Of a stretch of 63,107 nucleotides of DNA, positions 19,632 through 28,603 are shown piece by piece. The first letter of the stretch is position 1, and every line of letters starts with the position of its first letter. Source of the stretch: [Mycobacterium] nativiensis. Its GTDB lineage: Bacteria; Actinomycetota; Actinomycetes; Mycobacteriales; Mycobacteriaceae. The notes under the pieces are model-generated. The model worked only from the letters and a program-made list of their open reading frames with translations. It was not told the DNA's origin and did not search any database. The stretch lies in contig NZ_CP083986.1 in the NCBI RefSeq assembly GCF_020172685.1, positions 3,380,693-3,443,799 of the forward strand. Direction: 5' to 3'. A program made the translations under genes and the position numbers.

Positions 19632-20450
19632 TCAGCAGAAGACGCAGGCCTGCCGGTTCGGCCGCACCCGGCAGCCCACCGCGGCCTGACAGCGGGCCGC
19701 CAGCTCACGCCGGTCATCCCCCGGCAACTGCAGGGACGCGACGTGGACCTGCGCAACAACGCGGCGTGCGGTGATCAGCCGCCGCATCGAGGCCAGCAGG
19801 GTGTCGTCGCCGACGAAGGCCGGCAGCGTGGACGACGATCCGTCGCGCTGGTGGTACGTGAGCTGCAGCGGCTGCACCGGCCGGGCGGCGTCGACGGCGG
19901 CCTGGAACAGCGCCGGATAGAACCTGCCGTGGGCCCGTCCGCACCAGGTGGTGCCCTCCGGGAAGGCCACCACGGTGCGGCCGGCCCGCAACCGGGACGC
20001 CACCGTGTCGACCACCGCCGGCAGTCGGCGCAGGTTGTCCCGGTCGATCGGGATGATCCGCATCAGGCGGGCCAACGCCCCGATGCCGGGCCAGCTGATC
20101 AGATCGGCGCGGGCCACGAACACTCCCGGGCACACCGCGCCGACCACGAACACGTCCAGCCAGGACACGTGCGCGCTGACCACCAGCATGCCGCGCAGGT
20201 TGCGCACCGGCGCGCCCGTCGTCAGGACCCGCACCCCGAAACAGCGCAGAACCAATCGGCAGCAGGCGCGCTGGAACCGGGCGCGGCCCGGTATCGGCAA
20301 GGCCAGCAACGGCAACATCGGCGCCAGCAGCACCACCAGGGCCAGCCGCAGGGCCACCCCTGCCCGGGACAACCGCTCGACATCGGTGTGCACGCACACC
20401 GGTGTGCAGGATGCCCGCGGCGCCCAGGCGTTGACGACCGCCTGGTTCAC
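19632..20450 (-). CDS. 1-acyl-glycerol-3-phosphate acyltransferase-like protein (PlsC domain), Rv3026c homologue
   Basis: A 272-residue membrane-associated acyltransferase. A hydrophobic segment (ALRLALVVLLAPMLPLLALPIPG, residues ~30-52) precedes the PlsC domain with its HX4D catalytic motif (VSAHVSWLDVFVVG) and the acceptor-binding FPEGTTWCGR. It probably acylates a lysophospholipid or a lipo-amino acid. GTG at 20450 overlaps the stop codon of the GNAT/OlsB-like gene by 4 bases (GTGA). The pair resembles the OlsB-OlsA arrangement used to make ornithine lipids, but that pathway is only suggested. The C-terminus is cysteine-rich (RVRPNRQACVFC). Confidence 0.88.
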   Translation of the reverse strand: MNQAVVNAWAPRASCTPVCVHTDVERLSRAGVALRLALVVLLAPMLPLLALPIPGRARFQRACCRLVLRCFGVRVLTTGAPVRNLRGMLVVSAHVSWLDVFVVGAVCPGVFVARADLISWPGIGALARLMRIIPIDRDNLRRLPAVVDTVASRLRAGRTVVAFPEGTTWCGRAHGRFYPALFQAAVDAARPVQPLQLTYHQRDGSSSTLPAFVGDDTLLASMRRLITARRVVAQVHVASLQLPGDDRRELAARCQAAVGCRVRPNRQACVFC

Positions 20451-21277
20451 GCGTCCGCGGTGATGTCGGCTGCCGCCGCCACCGAACGCAGGCGGTGCAG
20501 GTAGCGGGTGTCGGCCGCGCTTCGGCACAGCAGGGCCGGGAAGTCGGCCACCCCGAAGTCGGGGTCGTGGGCCGGTTCACCGCAGATCCGTGCGCCCAAC
20601 CGCAGGTAGCCGCGCAGCAGCGGCGGAACGGTCGGGCGGGCCGGCGGGGTGATCTCGTCGAGGGATTTGCCGTCGAGCACCACCGGCCGATACGGGGTCA
20701 CCCGGTACGGCGACGCGTGACGACGCTGCACGTAGTCGCGCACGCCGCGGATCTGGCTGCCGGGCGCGCCTTCGCCGCGAACGGGCACCGAAACGCAGCC
20801 GGTGACGTAGTCGTATTCGTAGCGGTCCAGGTAGGCCAGGATTCCGGCCCACATCAACAGCACCACGGCCCCGTTGCGGTGGCCTGGGCGGACCACGGCG
20901 CGGCCCATCTCGACCAGTGACGGCCGCAGCGAGTCGAGCGCATGGAGGTCGAATTCGCTTGCGCTGTAAAGGCCACCGGCGGCGATGGCACCGGTGGGCG
21001 GCAGCATCCGGTAGCAGCCGACCAGTGCGCCGGAGTTGTCGTCGCGTACCAGCAGGTGGTCGCAGTATTGGTCGAATCGGTCGGCGTCGCGGCCGTCGGC
21101 CGCCGGCGGCAGGGTGAATCCCGGCTCCGTGCTGAACACCTCGTAACGCAGCCGCTGCGCGGCTTCGATCAGATCGGCGTCGGTGGACAGCAACAGCGAA
21201 TAGCGCGGGGTGTCGGTCCCGGAGGTGGGAGAGGTGGGCTTCGGGTCGGGGGCGATGAGAACAGAACCAGTGCTCAC
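20447..21277 (-). CDS. GNAT/OlsB-type N-acyltransferase family protein, Rv3027c homologue
   Basis: A 276-residue protein of the acyl-ACP-dependent GNAT group that includes ornithine lipid synthase OlsB and autoinducer-synthase-like enzymes. RYSLLLSTDADLIEAAQRLRYEVFSTEPGF, FDQYCDHLLVRDDNSGALVGCYRML and EMGRAVVRPGHRNGAVVLLMWAGIL are the recognisable blocks. It is coupled to the PlsC-like gene by a 4-base GTGA overlap, so the two probably act in sequence to N- and O-acylate a polar head group. Start: GTG at 21277 (VSTGSVLIAPDP) is preferred; ATG at 21301 is possible. Biochemical function in mycobacteria is not established. Confidence 0.82.
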   Translation of the reverse strand: MSTGSVLIAPDPKPTSPTSGTDTPRYSLLLSTDADLIEAAQRLRYEVFSTEPGFTLPPAADGRDADRFDQYCDHLLVRDDNSGALVGCYRMLPPTGAIAAGGLYSASEFDLHALDSLRPSLVEMGRAVVRPGHRNGAVVLLMWAGILAYLDRYEYDYVTGCVSVPVRGEGAPGSQIRGVRDYVQRRHASPYRVTPYRPVVLDGKSLDEITPPARPTVPPLLRGYLRLGARICGEPAHDPDFGVADFPALLCRSAADTRYLHRLRSVAAAADITADA

Positions 21278-21393
21278 AATCGCCCACGGTCGCGCAGCCA
21301 TGCTGCCGCAAGGCAATCACCACGTGACGTGCTGATGCACGCTCGGTGACGAATTGTGCGCGCCTGCGCCGGGCCGACGCCGGTCCCCCCGGG

Positions 21394-21634
21394 CTAGCTG
21401 ACCCGCCGGTCGGCGCGCTGCTTCAGCTCGTCGTCATCGACCACGACCAACATCGGCTGTCCGGGAACACACAGCATGGTGACCAGGAAACGGGTGACGG
21501 TGCGGCGGGGCGCCGGGATCGCCCGGCGGATATTCGATCACCACCGTCATGGCCTCGGCGTCGGGCGGCAGCATCGGCGGCTTGACGCATTGGATCACCG
21601 TCAACGCGTCCTGCCAGGTTGCACTGTCGGTCAT
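21394..21634 (-). pseudogene. Cupin-domain protein, internally deleted and frameshifted
   Basis: The ATG at 21634 with AAGGAG upstream opens MTDSATWQDALTVIQCVKPP and continues through VVIEYPPGDPGAPPHRHP, the N-terminal strand and first half of a cupin metal motif (PPHRHP). The frame then runs to a premature stop. From about 21490 another frame encodes FLVTMLCVPGQPMLVVVDDDELKQRADRRVS and ends at TAG 21394-21396, which looks like the C-terminal strand and tail of the same protein type. The central ~60 residues, including the second cupin motif, are missing and the halves are out of frame. The gene is therefore most likely dead. It was probably associated with the adjacent nitroreductase. Confidence 0.7.
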
Positions 21635-21671
21635 TGCTCGCTCCTTACGGTGGACGACATTCGGGGGTGGG

Positions 21672-22328
21672 TCAGCTGTCCAGAAACACCACGTTCTCGG
21701 TGACGGGGTTACGCGGGATGCGCAGGTTATTGGCGGGAAATGCGGGATCGGCGTATCCGATGCACAGCCCACACAGCACCCTGAGTTCATCCGGGATGTC
21801 GAGATGTTCGCGCACGATGCCGGGATACATCGCGGTGGAGACCTGCACACAGCTGTCCAGGCCACGCTCGGTGAGCGCCAACAGCAGGGTCTGCAGAAAC
21901 GCTCCGACGCCGACGGCGTCGGCGAACCCCAGATCCCGGTGCATGCACACGATTCCGGCGACCGGGGCACGGAAGAACTCCCAGTTGCGCAGTTGGGCGT
22001 TCCACCGTCCGTCGCGATCCTCTCGGGCCACCCCCATCGCGCCGTACACCAGGGCGCCCAGTTCCCGGCGTAACCGGTTGTGCGACTCGGGAAGTCCGCC
22101 GATCGCCTTGGGCCGGTTGACCTGCACCTCGGCCGACAATGCCGCCACCAGGCGCTCGCGGCGTGCGCCGGTGGCGAGGAACAGATGCCAGGGCTGAATG
22201 TTGGAGTTCGACGGTGCCCGCATCGCCAGCGCCAGCGCCTCGTTCAGGAGCTCAATCGGAACAGGCTTGTCCGGCAGGAACATTCGCGAAGAATGCCGCT
22301 GGTTGACCACGTCGTCGAAGTCGGGCAT
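21672..22328 (-). CDS. Nitroreductase family protein
   Basis: A 218-residue FMN-dependent nitroreductase-fold protein: DFDDVVNQRHSSRMFLPDKPV at the start with the RHSSR phosphate-binding motif, APSNSNIQPWHLF (the FMN-contacting PSN.QPW block), and a C-terminal GLCIGYADPAFPANNLRIPRNPV typical of the family. Such enzymes reduce nitro groups or quinones with NAD(P)H. It is the last intact gene in a same-strand series with the two SDR-type genes upstream (14-base gap) and may be co-transcribed with them. Not BluB-like in its N-terminus. Natural substrate unknown. Confidence 0.88.
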   Translation of the reverse strand: MPDFDDVVNQRHSSRMFLPDKPVPIELLNEALALAMRAPSNSNIQPWHLFLATGARRERLVAALSAEVQVNRPKAIGGLPESHNRLRRELGALVYGAMGVAREDRDGRWNAQLRNWEFFRAPVAGIVCMHRDLGFADAVGVGAFLQTLLLALTERGLDSCVQVSTAMYPGIVREHLDIPDELRVLCGLCIGYADPAFPANNLRIPRNPVTENVVFLDS

Positions 22329-22342
22329 CGTTTCTCCGATCC

Positions 22343-23071
22343 TCAGGCGGCGACGCCGCCGCCGTCGGCGTGCAGCGTCGAACCGGTGACGAAGCTGGAC
22401 CTGGGTGAGGCCAGAAAGAGTACGGCTTCGGCGATCTCGGCTGCCTGCGCCGTGCGGCCGAGCGGCAGCGCCCGGCCGAGTTCGTCATTGACGTCGCCCC
22501 ATTCGGCCGTCACCCCCGCGGTGGCGGTGGGGCCGGGCGCGACGCTGTTCACCCGAACCCCGTGCGGACCGAATTCGGCGGCCCAGCTACGGGTCAGCGA
22601 TTCCAGCGCGGCCTTGGACGCGCTGTAGCTCGACGCGCCGGGAACCCCCTTGAAGGCGACCATGCTGGTGACATTGACGATGCTGCCGTGCCCGCGCCGG
22701 AGCATGGCCGGTGCCAGCGCCGCGACCAGGAAGTAGGCGCCGCGCACGTTGGTGTCGAACGTCGACTCGAACGAGGTCACGTCCTGTTCGACGGTCAACG
22801 CGCCGGGGAAGCTGGCGGCGTTGTTCACCACGATGTCGACCTGGTCACCGCAGTGCCGGACCAGGGCCTGCACCGACTCCAGATCGGCCAGGTCGGCGGC
22901 CACGAACCGCACCCCGGCGCCGAGTTCGGCGACGGCGGCCTCGCCGCGCTGCTGGGAGCGGCCGGTGATGATCACCGTGGCGCCGTGCCGCGCCAGCAGC
23001 CGAGCGGACTCCAACCCGATGCCGGCGGTGCCGCCGGTCACCAATGCGGTCTGGCCGGCCAGCTCCTTCAC
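22343..23071 (-). CDS. Short-chain dehydrogenase/reductase
   Basis: A 242-residue classical SDR. The NAD(P)-binding TALVTGGTAGIGLESARLLARHG (TGxxxGIG, residues ~8-30), NNAA at ~84, catalytic Ser (NVTSMVAFKG) and YSASK (Tyr and Lys) and the C-terminal ITGST-like SFVTGSTLHADGGGVAA are all present. GTG at 23071 overlaps the stop of the upstream NmrA-like gene by 4 bases (GTGA), so both are translated from one mRNA. Substrate unknown; the neighbours (nitroreductase, cupin remnant) suggest a small redox or detoxification operon controlled perhaps by the large LuxR gene upstream. Confidence 0.92.
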   Translation of the reverse strand: MKELAGQTALVTGGTAGIGLESARLLARHGATVIITGRSQQRGEAAVAELGAGVRFVAADLADLESVQALVRHCGDQVDIVVNNAASFPGALTVEQDVTSFESTFDTNVRGAYFLVAALAPAMLRRGHGSIVNVTSMVAFKGVPGASSYSASKAALESLTRSWAAEFGPHGVRVNSVAPGPTATAGVTAEWGDVNDELGRALPLGRTAQAAEIAEAVLFLASPRSSFVTGSTLHADGGGVAA

Positions 23072-23811
23072 TGCGTGGCCAACCAGTCCGCCAGGCGGGT
23101 CTGCGACAGGTTCGCGCCGGGGCCGGTGACCAGGCCGGTCTCGCCGACCTTCGTGCCGAAGTAGACCGCTTCCGGGTCGACAACGATCGGCAGCGTTTCG
23201 CCGCGGTGCGCCAGCGCCACGGTGGCCAGTTCGGCGAAGGTCATCTTCTCCGGGCCGCCGACATCGACGATCCCGTTGACCGGTGCCGCCTGGGCGGCCC
23301 GGGCCACCGCGGCAGCCACGTCGGCGCCGGCGATCGGCTGGATCAGACCCTCGGGAGCGTGCACCACGCCGTCGACGGTCAGCGATGTGGTGATCGCGTC
23401 GGCGAATTCGTGGAACTGGGTGGCGCGCACGATCGTGTAGGGCAGCCCCGATTCGGTGATGATCCGCTCCTGGGCGACTTTGGCGCGCATGTAACCGCTG
23501 TCGGGCAGGGCGTCGCAGCCCACGATTGACAGCGCCACGTAGTGGCTGACATCGGCCTTGCGCGCGGCTGCCACCTGGTTGGTGGTCGACCGGGTGAAGA
23601 AGTCCAGTACCGGACCGTCGGCGAAGTCCGGCGAGTTGACCACGTCGACCAGCACGTCGGCTCCCGACAGCGCCTCGAGAAGGCCCTCGCCGGTGAGCAC
23701 GTCGGCGCCGGTGTTGCGCGATGCGGCCACCGTCTCGTGCCCGGCAGCGGCCAGCAGGGCGACCACCTTCGTGCCGATCTGACCGCTGGCCCCCATCACA
23801 GTGATTTTCAT
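23068..23811 (-). CDS. NAD(P)-binding NmrA-like atypical SDR
   Basis: A 247-residue atypical short-chain dehydrogenase, NmrA/NAD(P)H-binding type: MKITVMGASGQIGTKVVALLAAAGHETVAASR carries the GxxGxxG dinucleotide site, YVALSIVGCDALPDSGYMRAKVAQERII the substrate-side region, and there is no classical YxxxK triad beyond YMRAK. These proteins act as redox sensors or isoflavone-reductase-like enzymes. The start ATG at 23811 begins exactly at the Rossmann strand; the frame continues upstream only as noise. It is first in the NmrA-SDR-nitroreductase series. Confidence 0.9.
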   Translation of the reverse strand: MKITVMGASGQIGTKVVALLAAAGHETVAASRNTGADVLTGEGLLEALSGADVLVDVVNSPDFADGPVLDFFTRSTTNQVAAARKADVSHYVALSIVGCDALPDSGYMRAKVAQERIITESGLPYTIVRATQFHEFADAITTSLTVDGVVHAPEGLIQPIAGADVAAAVARAAQAAPVNGIVDVGGPEKMTFAELATVALAHRGETLPIVVDPEAVYFGTKVGETGLVTGPGANLSQTRLADWLATQ

Positions 23812-23912
23812 GTCCCAGACCTTCCAGTAGTGGAGCGCTTGTGCTGTCTCCACCCTGGCACCGGGCGGGGTGTGGTTGTACCCCGGAAAATCCGTAGTCT
23901 CCCCCCCGGGGG

Positions 23913-26675
23913 TCAGCGCCACGGGGTGTTGCGCAGTTCGCGGCGGGACCGGATGGCCAGCTTGGCGAACACCTTGCGCAGGTGCCATTCGACGGTGTGC
24001 GCACTGATGAACAACTGCGCCCCGATCTCGGTGTTGGTCAGGCCCGCTCCGGCCAGTTCGGCGATCTGCTGTTCCTGCGGGGTCAGCGGGCCTCCGGACG
24101 ACGCGGGCCGCCGCTTGCTTGATTTGTCCCCGATCGCCAGCAGCTCGCGCCGGGCGCGCTCGGCGAACGCCATCGCCCCGAACCCGCCGAACATGTCATG
24201 CGCGGTCCGCAGCGCGGCGCGCGCATCGGCGCGGCGCTGTTCCCGGCGCAGCCATTCCCCGTACACCAGGTGCGCCCGCGCCGCGTGCACCGCGATACGG
24301 GTGCGTCCCAACCGCTCGATGGCCTCGAGGTAGTGGGCTTCGGCGCCCGGGCCCTCGCTCACCAGCGCACGGGACCGGGCGAGCGCTCCGAGCCCCCAAT
24401 CGGTGCCGCCGGGCACGGTGCGGTCCTCGAGTTCGGCCAACGCGGCGGCGGCTCTGGCGTGCTCGCCGGCGCGGACCGCGGCCTCCACCAGCTCGACGAG
24501 GTTCCATCCGTACAGGCCCAGGTCCTCGTATTCGCATGCCCGGCACAACGCTTCGTACGCCTGCTGGTAGTGGCCCAGGCCGTTGTGCAGTACCGCGGTG
24601 GCGTATCCGGCCAGCGCGGTCACCCGCCCTTCACCGCGCGCGGCCCCGTAGCGGGCGGCGGAGTCGATCAGCGCAACGGCTACGGCTTCCTCACCGACCC
24701 ACGCCGCCAGCGCCAGCGCGTGGTAGCGCACCGGTGCCTGACCGGCGGCCGCCGAGATGGCGCCGGCATCGGCGATCAGTGTCCGAGCGGCGGCGAACTC
24801 GCCGGCCATGACGTGGACGCCGGCCCGGGTGGTCAGGGCCATCGGAAGGGCCGCCAGCGCACCGGTGCCGGTGGCGACCTGCACCGCCTCGGCGGCGATA
24901 CGGTGCCAGGACTCGTCGTCCCACAGATCGTGCACGGCCGCCTCATATCCGACCGGAAACGCCTGCCACGACCAGGTTGCGGGGGTCAGCGCCGCCACCG
25001 CCGCCCGCATGTGCGCCACACAGCCGGTGCTGCCCGCGCTGATTCGGGTGGCCAGGGCGTGCAACAGCAGTTCGGCAGGCCGGGTCGGGTCGACAGCCGG
25101 CGCGGCGGCCAGTGCGGCGGTGAGGTGGCCGCGGACGCCGGTCCCGAACTGGCGGCCGGCATAGATCGCCGCGCACACCGCTTCCAGCAGGGTCTCCTGG
25201 GCCATGGCCGCGTCGAGGGATTCCAATCCACTTGCGGCACGGAAGAATTGGTGGACCGAGTCGACCAGCCCGGGCGCGTCGCCGCTGCTGCGGCTGCGGG
25301 TGAATGCCAGTTGCGCGCGCATGCGCGCCAGCCGGGCGTGCTGCAGATCATCCAGCGGCGCCAATTCAGCGATCGCCAGCAGTTCACCGGCTGCGTCGAG
25401 TTCGGCAGCAGCAAGTTTGGCGTCGGCGGCGTCCAGAGCGCGGGATCCGCGTCTGGCGGGATCCGGGGTGAGTTCGGTGGCGCGGACCAGAAACGCTGCC
25501 ACGGCGGCGGTTCCACCCCGGATCGCCGCCCGGCCGGCGGAGTGCTCCAGCTCGGCGGCGATCGCTTCGTCGGCTGCCGTCGCGGCGTGAGCGGCGTGCC
25601 AGGCGCGGCGGTCGGGGTCGTGCGCCGGGTCAGTCGCGTCGGCCAGCGCCCGGTGCGCCCGCCGGCGCCCGTCGTGCTGCGCGGCACGGTAGACGGCCGA
25701 ACGAACCAGCGGATGACGGAACCGCACCCGCGCACCCAGCTCGATCAGGCCCGCCGCCTCGGCCGGCGCCAGGGCCTCGGGCCGGACATCGAGGCGCTGG
25801 GCGGCCCGCAGCAGCAACGTCGGGTCCCCCACCGGCTCGGCCGCGGCCAGCAGCAGCATCCGCTGAGTGTCGTCGGGCAGCGACCTGATCTGCGCCAGGT
25901 AGTGGCGTTCGATCTGGCCGGCGACGGGCAAGATGTCCGGCCGGTAGTACCCCCCGGCCAGCTCGGCCGGCGACAGCCCACGGGGAAGCTCCAGCAGGGC
26001 CAGCGGATTGCCGTGCGTTTCGGCGACGATCCGGTCGCGCACCTGGGTGTCGATGGGCCCGGCGATCGCGGAGTCCAGCAGTTCGCGGGCGTCGGCGTCG
26101 CCGAGTCCCCGCAGCATCAGCCGTGGCAGGCCGGTCAGCGCTTCGACGGGCTGTCGCAGTGCGAACACCAGCGCAACCGGTTCGGCCACCAGCCGGCGGG
26201 CCACGAAACCCAGCGTCTGGGCCGTCACCTGATCCAGCCACTGGGCGTCGTCGACCAGGCACAGCACCGGGCGCTCACCGGCCGCTGCGGCCAGCAGGCC
26301 CAGTACGGCGAGTCCGACCAGAAAGCGGTCCGGCGCGGGGCCCGACGCCAGCCCGAACGCGATCTGCAGCGCATCGTGTTGCGGAGCGGGAAGCTCAGCG
26401 GCGCAGTCCATCAGCGGCGCACACAGCTGCTGCAGGCCGGCGAAGGCCAGCTCCATGTCGGACTCCACCCCGGCGGTGCCGATGACCCGGAATCCGGAGG
26501 CCCGCTCGGCCAGGTAGTCCAGCAGCGCGGTCTTGCCGATGCCGGGCTCGCCCCGCAGGACCAGCACCTGGCCCCGGCCGGAGCCGGCGGCAGCGACGAG
26601 ATCGCGCAGCTGGGTGCACTCGGTGTCGCGCCCGGTGAGCCCGTTCCCATGCCCACCAGACGCGAAAGCCCCCAT
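23913..26675 (-). CDS. Large AAA-ATPase LuxR family transcriptional regulator
   Basis: A 920-residue LAL-type regulator. The N-terminal ATPase has Walker A GEPGIGKT (residues 42-49) and Walker B PVLCLVDDAQWLD (~141-153). A long helical repeat region (residues ~330-820) follows, and the C-terminal LuxR HTH reads LTPQEQQIAELAGAGLTNTEIGAQLFISAHTVEWHLRKVFAKL (~860-905). It likely activates the downstream same-strand NmrA-SDR-nitroreductase genes, 101 bases away, on ATP and ligand binding. The only usable start, ATG at 26675, lies inside the 3' arm of a perfect 24-bp hairpin and has no ribosome binding site, so translation may be controlled or very weak. The gene is inserted beside fixB relative to M. 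tuberculosis. Confidence 0.9.
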   Translation of the reverse strand: MGAFASGGHGNGLTGRDTECTQLRDLVAAAGSGRGQVLVLRGEPGIGKTALLDYLAERASGFRVIGTAGVESDMELAFAGLQQLCAPLMDCAAELPAPQHDALQIAFGLASGPAPDRFLVGLAVLGLLAAAAGERPVLCLVDDAQWLDQVTAQTLGFVARRLVAEPVALVFALRQPVEALTGLPRLMLRGLGDADARELLDSAIAGPIDTQVRDRIVAETHGNPLALLELPRGLSPAELAGGYYRPDILPVAGQIERHYLAQIRSLPDDTQRMLLLAAAEPVGDPTLLLRAAQRLDVRPEALAPAEAAGLIELGARVRFRHPLVRSAVYRAAQHDGRRRAHRALADATDPAHDPDRRAWHAAHAATAADEAIAAELEHSAGRAAIRGGTAAVAAFLVRATELTPDPARRGSRALDAADAKLAAAELDAAGELLAIAELAPLDDLQHARLARMRAQLAFTRSRSSGDAPGLVDSVHQFFRAASGLESLDAAMAQETLLEAVCAAIYAGRQFGTGVRGHLTAALAAAPAVDPTRPAELLLHALATRISAGSTGCVAHMRAAVAALTPATWSWQAFPVGYEAAVHDLWDDESWHRIAAEAVQVATGTGALAALPMALTTRAGVHVMAGEFAAARTLIADAGAISAAAGQAPVRYHALALAAWVGEEAVAVALIDSAARYGAARGEGRVTALAGYATAVLHNGLGHYQQAYEALCRACEYEDLGLYGWNLVELVEAAVRAGEHARAAAALAELEDRTVPGGTDWGLGALARSRALVSEGPGAEAHYLEAIERLGRTRIAVHAARAHLVYGEWLRREQRRADARAALRTAHDMFGGFGAMAFAERARRELLAIGDKSSKRRPASSGGPLTPQEQQIAELAGAGLTNTEIGAQLFISAHTVEWHLRKVFAKLAIRSRRELRNTPWR

Positions 26676-26707
26676 TTCGTTGCCGAAATGGGGGCTTTCG
26701 CGTCTGG
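26656..26707 (-). terminator. Perfect 24-bp hairpin downstream of fixB, spanning the LuxR start codon
   Basis: CCAGACGCGAAAGCCCCCAT... at 26656-26679 is the exact complement of 26684-26707, with a 4-base loop (TTGC on the + strand). It lies 37 bases after the fixB stop codon and looks like a terminator without a U-tract, as is common in mycobacteria. A smaller GCCGGGC-AG-GCCCGGC repeat (26711-26726) precedes it in the fixB direction. The LuxR gene ATG is within the stem. Confidence 0.75.
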
Positions 26708-26743
26708 GCGGCCGGGCAGGCCCGGCGAACGCTGACAGAGGAA

Positions 26744-27700
26744 TTAACCCTTGCGGGCCTTGACCGCTTCGGTCAGCTGCGGGGCGACCTTGAACAGGTC
26801 CCCGACGATGCCGTAGTCGGCGATCTCGAAGATCGGCGCTTCCTCGTCCTTGTTGACCACGACGATGGTCTTGGACGTCTGCATGCCGGCCCGGTGCTGG
26901 ATCGCGCCGGAGATGCCCAGGGCGATGTACAGCTGCGGCGAAACCGTCTTTCCGGTCTGGCCGATCTGGAACTGACCGGGGTAGTAGCCCGAGTCCACCG
27001 CGGCACGCGAGGCGCCCACGGCCGCACCGAGCGAGTCGGCCAGCTCCTCGACCACCGAGAAGCTCTCCGCGCTGCCGACGCCACGACCGCCGGCCACCAC
27101 GATCGGGGCCTCGGTGAGCTCCGGACGGTCACCGGCCACGGCCGGCTGACGCGAGACGATCTTGGTGGCGTTCTCGGCGGCGGCGGGCACCTCAACGGTG
27201 ACCTGCTCGCCCGCACCGGCGGCCGGCGCGGGCTCGACGGCCCCCGCCCGCACGGTGATGACCGGGGTGTCGCCGGTCGGCTCGGCCTCGACGGTGAAGG
27301 CACCACCGAAGATCGAGTGGACCACCTTTCCGCCGGCCTTGACCTCGACCGCGTCGACCAGCAGACCCGATCCGATCCGGGCAGCCAGCCGGCCTGCCAC
27401 CTCCTTGCCGTCGGCGTTGGCGGCGATCAGCACCGCGGCCGGGGTGGCCGACTCGGTGAGCGCAGCCAGCACGTCGACGTAGGGGGTGAGCAGGTAGCCG
27501 TCGACGACGTCGGACTCGGCGACGTAGATCTTGGCGGCGCCGGCCTCCTTCAGCCCGTCGACCAGCGGGGCGGCGGTGCCGGGGGCACCGATGACGACCG
27601 CGGACGGTTCACCGAGCACACGCGCGGCGGTGATCAGTTCGGAGCTGACCTTCTTCAGCGCTCCGTCAGCGTGCTCAACGAGCACAAGTACTTCAGCCAT
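26744..27700 (-). CDS. fixB: Electron transfer flavoprotein subunit alpha
   Basis: EtfA/FixB (318 residues) binds FAD and, with FixA, passes electrons from acyl-CoA dehydrogenases to the membrane ETF dehydrogenase. The conserved C-terminal FAD-binding block is intact: [73 protein letters not shown] (cited as landmarks from GGRG to ISGAIQH). The N-terminal [19 protein letters not shown] is typical. It follows fixA with 29 bases between, as a two-gene operon (Rv3029c-Rv3028c order), and is followed by the strong hairpin at 26656. Confidence 0.96.
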   Translation of the reverse strand: MAEVLVLVEHADGALKKVSSELITAARVLGEPSAVVIGAPGTAAPLVDGLKEAGAAKIYVAESDVVDGYLLTPYVDVLAALTESATPAAVLIAANADGKEVAGRLAARIGSGLLVDAVEVKAGGKVVHSIFGGAFTVEAEPTGDTPVITVRAGAVEPAPAAGAGEQVTVEVPAAAENATKIVSRQPAVAGDRPELTEAPIVVAGGRGVGSAESFSVVEELADSLGAAVGASRAAVDSGYYPGQFQIGQTGKTVSPQLYIALGISGAIQHRAGMQTSKTIVVVNKDEEAPIFEIADYGIVGDLFKVAPQLTEAVKARKG

Positions 27701-27729
27701 TTTTATCTTCCTCAGATCCGGGGGGTCGC

Positions 27730-28521
27730 TTAGATGAGCTTCTGGGCAACCAGGTATTCGGCGATCTTGCTGCCGCCGTCGCCCTCGTCGGTCACCTTCT
27801 CGCCAGCGGCCTTCGGCGGCTTCGGCGTGGAAGCGGTCACCTTGGTGCCGGCGTTGGCGACACCGACCTCGTCGCCCTCAACCCCGATCTCGGCGAGGGT
27901 GAGCACGGTGACTTCCTTCTTCTTCGCGGCCATGATGCCCTTGAAGGACGGGAAGCGCGGCTCGTTGATCTTCTCGTTGACGCTCACCACCGCCGGCAGC
28001 GAGGCCTCCAGGGTGAACACACCCTCGTCGGTCTCCCGCTCACCGGTAACCTTGCCGCCTTCCACGGTCAGCTTGCGCAGGTGAGTCAGCTGCGGCAGGC
28101 CCAGGTACTCGGCGATGACGGCCGGAACCGCGCCGCCGACACCGTCGGTCGACTCGTTGCCGGCGATGACCAGCTCGGTGCCCTCGATGGCGCCCAGCGC
28201 CCGGGCCAGCGCCCAGCCGGTCTGAACCACGTCGGAGCCCTTCATGCCGTCGTCGAGGAGGTGCACGGCCTTGTCGGCCCCCATCGACAGCGCCTTGCGG
28301 ATCGCCTCGGTGGCCCGCTCGGGGCCGGCGGTCAGCACGGTGACGGTGCCCTCAGCGCCTTCCTTCTCGCGGATCAGCAGCGCCTCTTCGACGGCCCGCT
28401 CGTTGATCTCGTCGAGCACGGCGTCGGCGGCGTCACGGTCCAGCGTGAAGTCACCGTCGGTGAGCTTGCGCTCCGACCAGGTGTCTGGGACCTGTTTGAT
28501 CAGGACCACGATGTTCGTCAT
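27730..28521 (-). CDS. fixA: Electron transfer flavoprotein subunit beta
   Basis: EtfB/FixA (263 residues) forms the ETF heterodimer with FixB and carries AMP. It begins MTNIVVLIKQVPDTWSERKL; the family signature VNEKINEPRFPSFKGIMAAKKKEV is present near residue 190, and AGNESTDGVGGAVPAVIAEYLGLPQLTHL lies in the middle. The ATG at 28521 is chosen since the frame upstream is unrelated and AGGAGG lies about 15 bases before it. It is divergent from the Rv3030-like methyltransferase, with a GTTACT-N4-AGTAAC dyad in the shared 196-base promoter region. Confidence 0.96.
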   Translation of the reverse strand: MTNIVVLIKQVPDTWSERKLTDGDFTLDRDAADAVLDEINERAVEEALLIREKEGAEGTVTVLTAGPERATEAIRKALSMGADKAVHLLDDGMKGSDVVQTGWALARALGAIEGTELVIAGNESTDGVGGAVPAVIAEYLGLPQLTHLRKLTVEGGKVTGERETDEGVFTLEASLPAVVSVNEKINEPRFPSFKGIMAAKKKEVTVLTLAEIGVEGDEVGVANAGTKVTASTPKPPKAAGEKVTDEGDGGSKIAEYLVAQKLI

Positions 28522-28603
28522 GAGTGTGGTTCGTCCTCCTCGAAGGGGTCCTGCGGCGGCGGGCCACAAGACTGGGTCACGATTCACGCAGCCGCACGAT
28601 TAT

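Noticed and set aside
24198..26735. An 845-codon open frame on the + strand
   Set aside because: It is the antisense shadow of the LuxR ATPase gene, which has clear Walker and HTH motifs; the shadow is low in complexity and has no family features.
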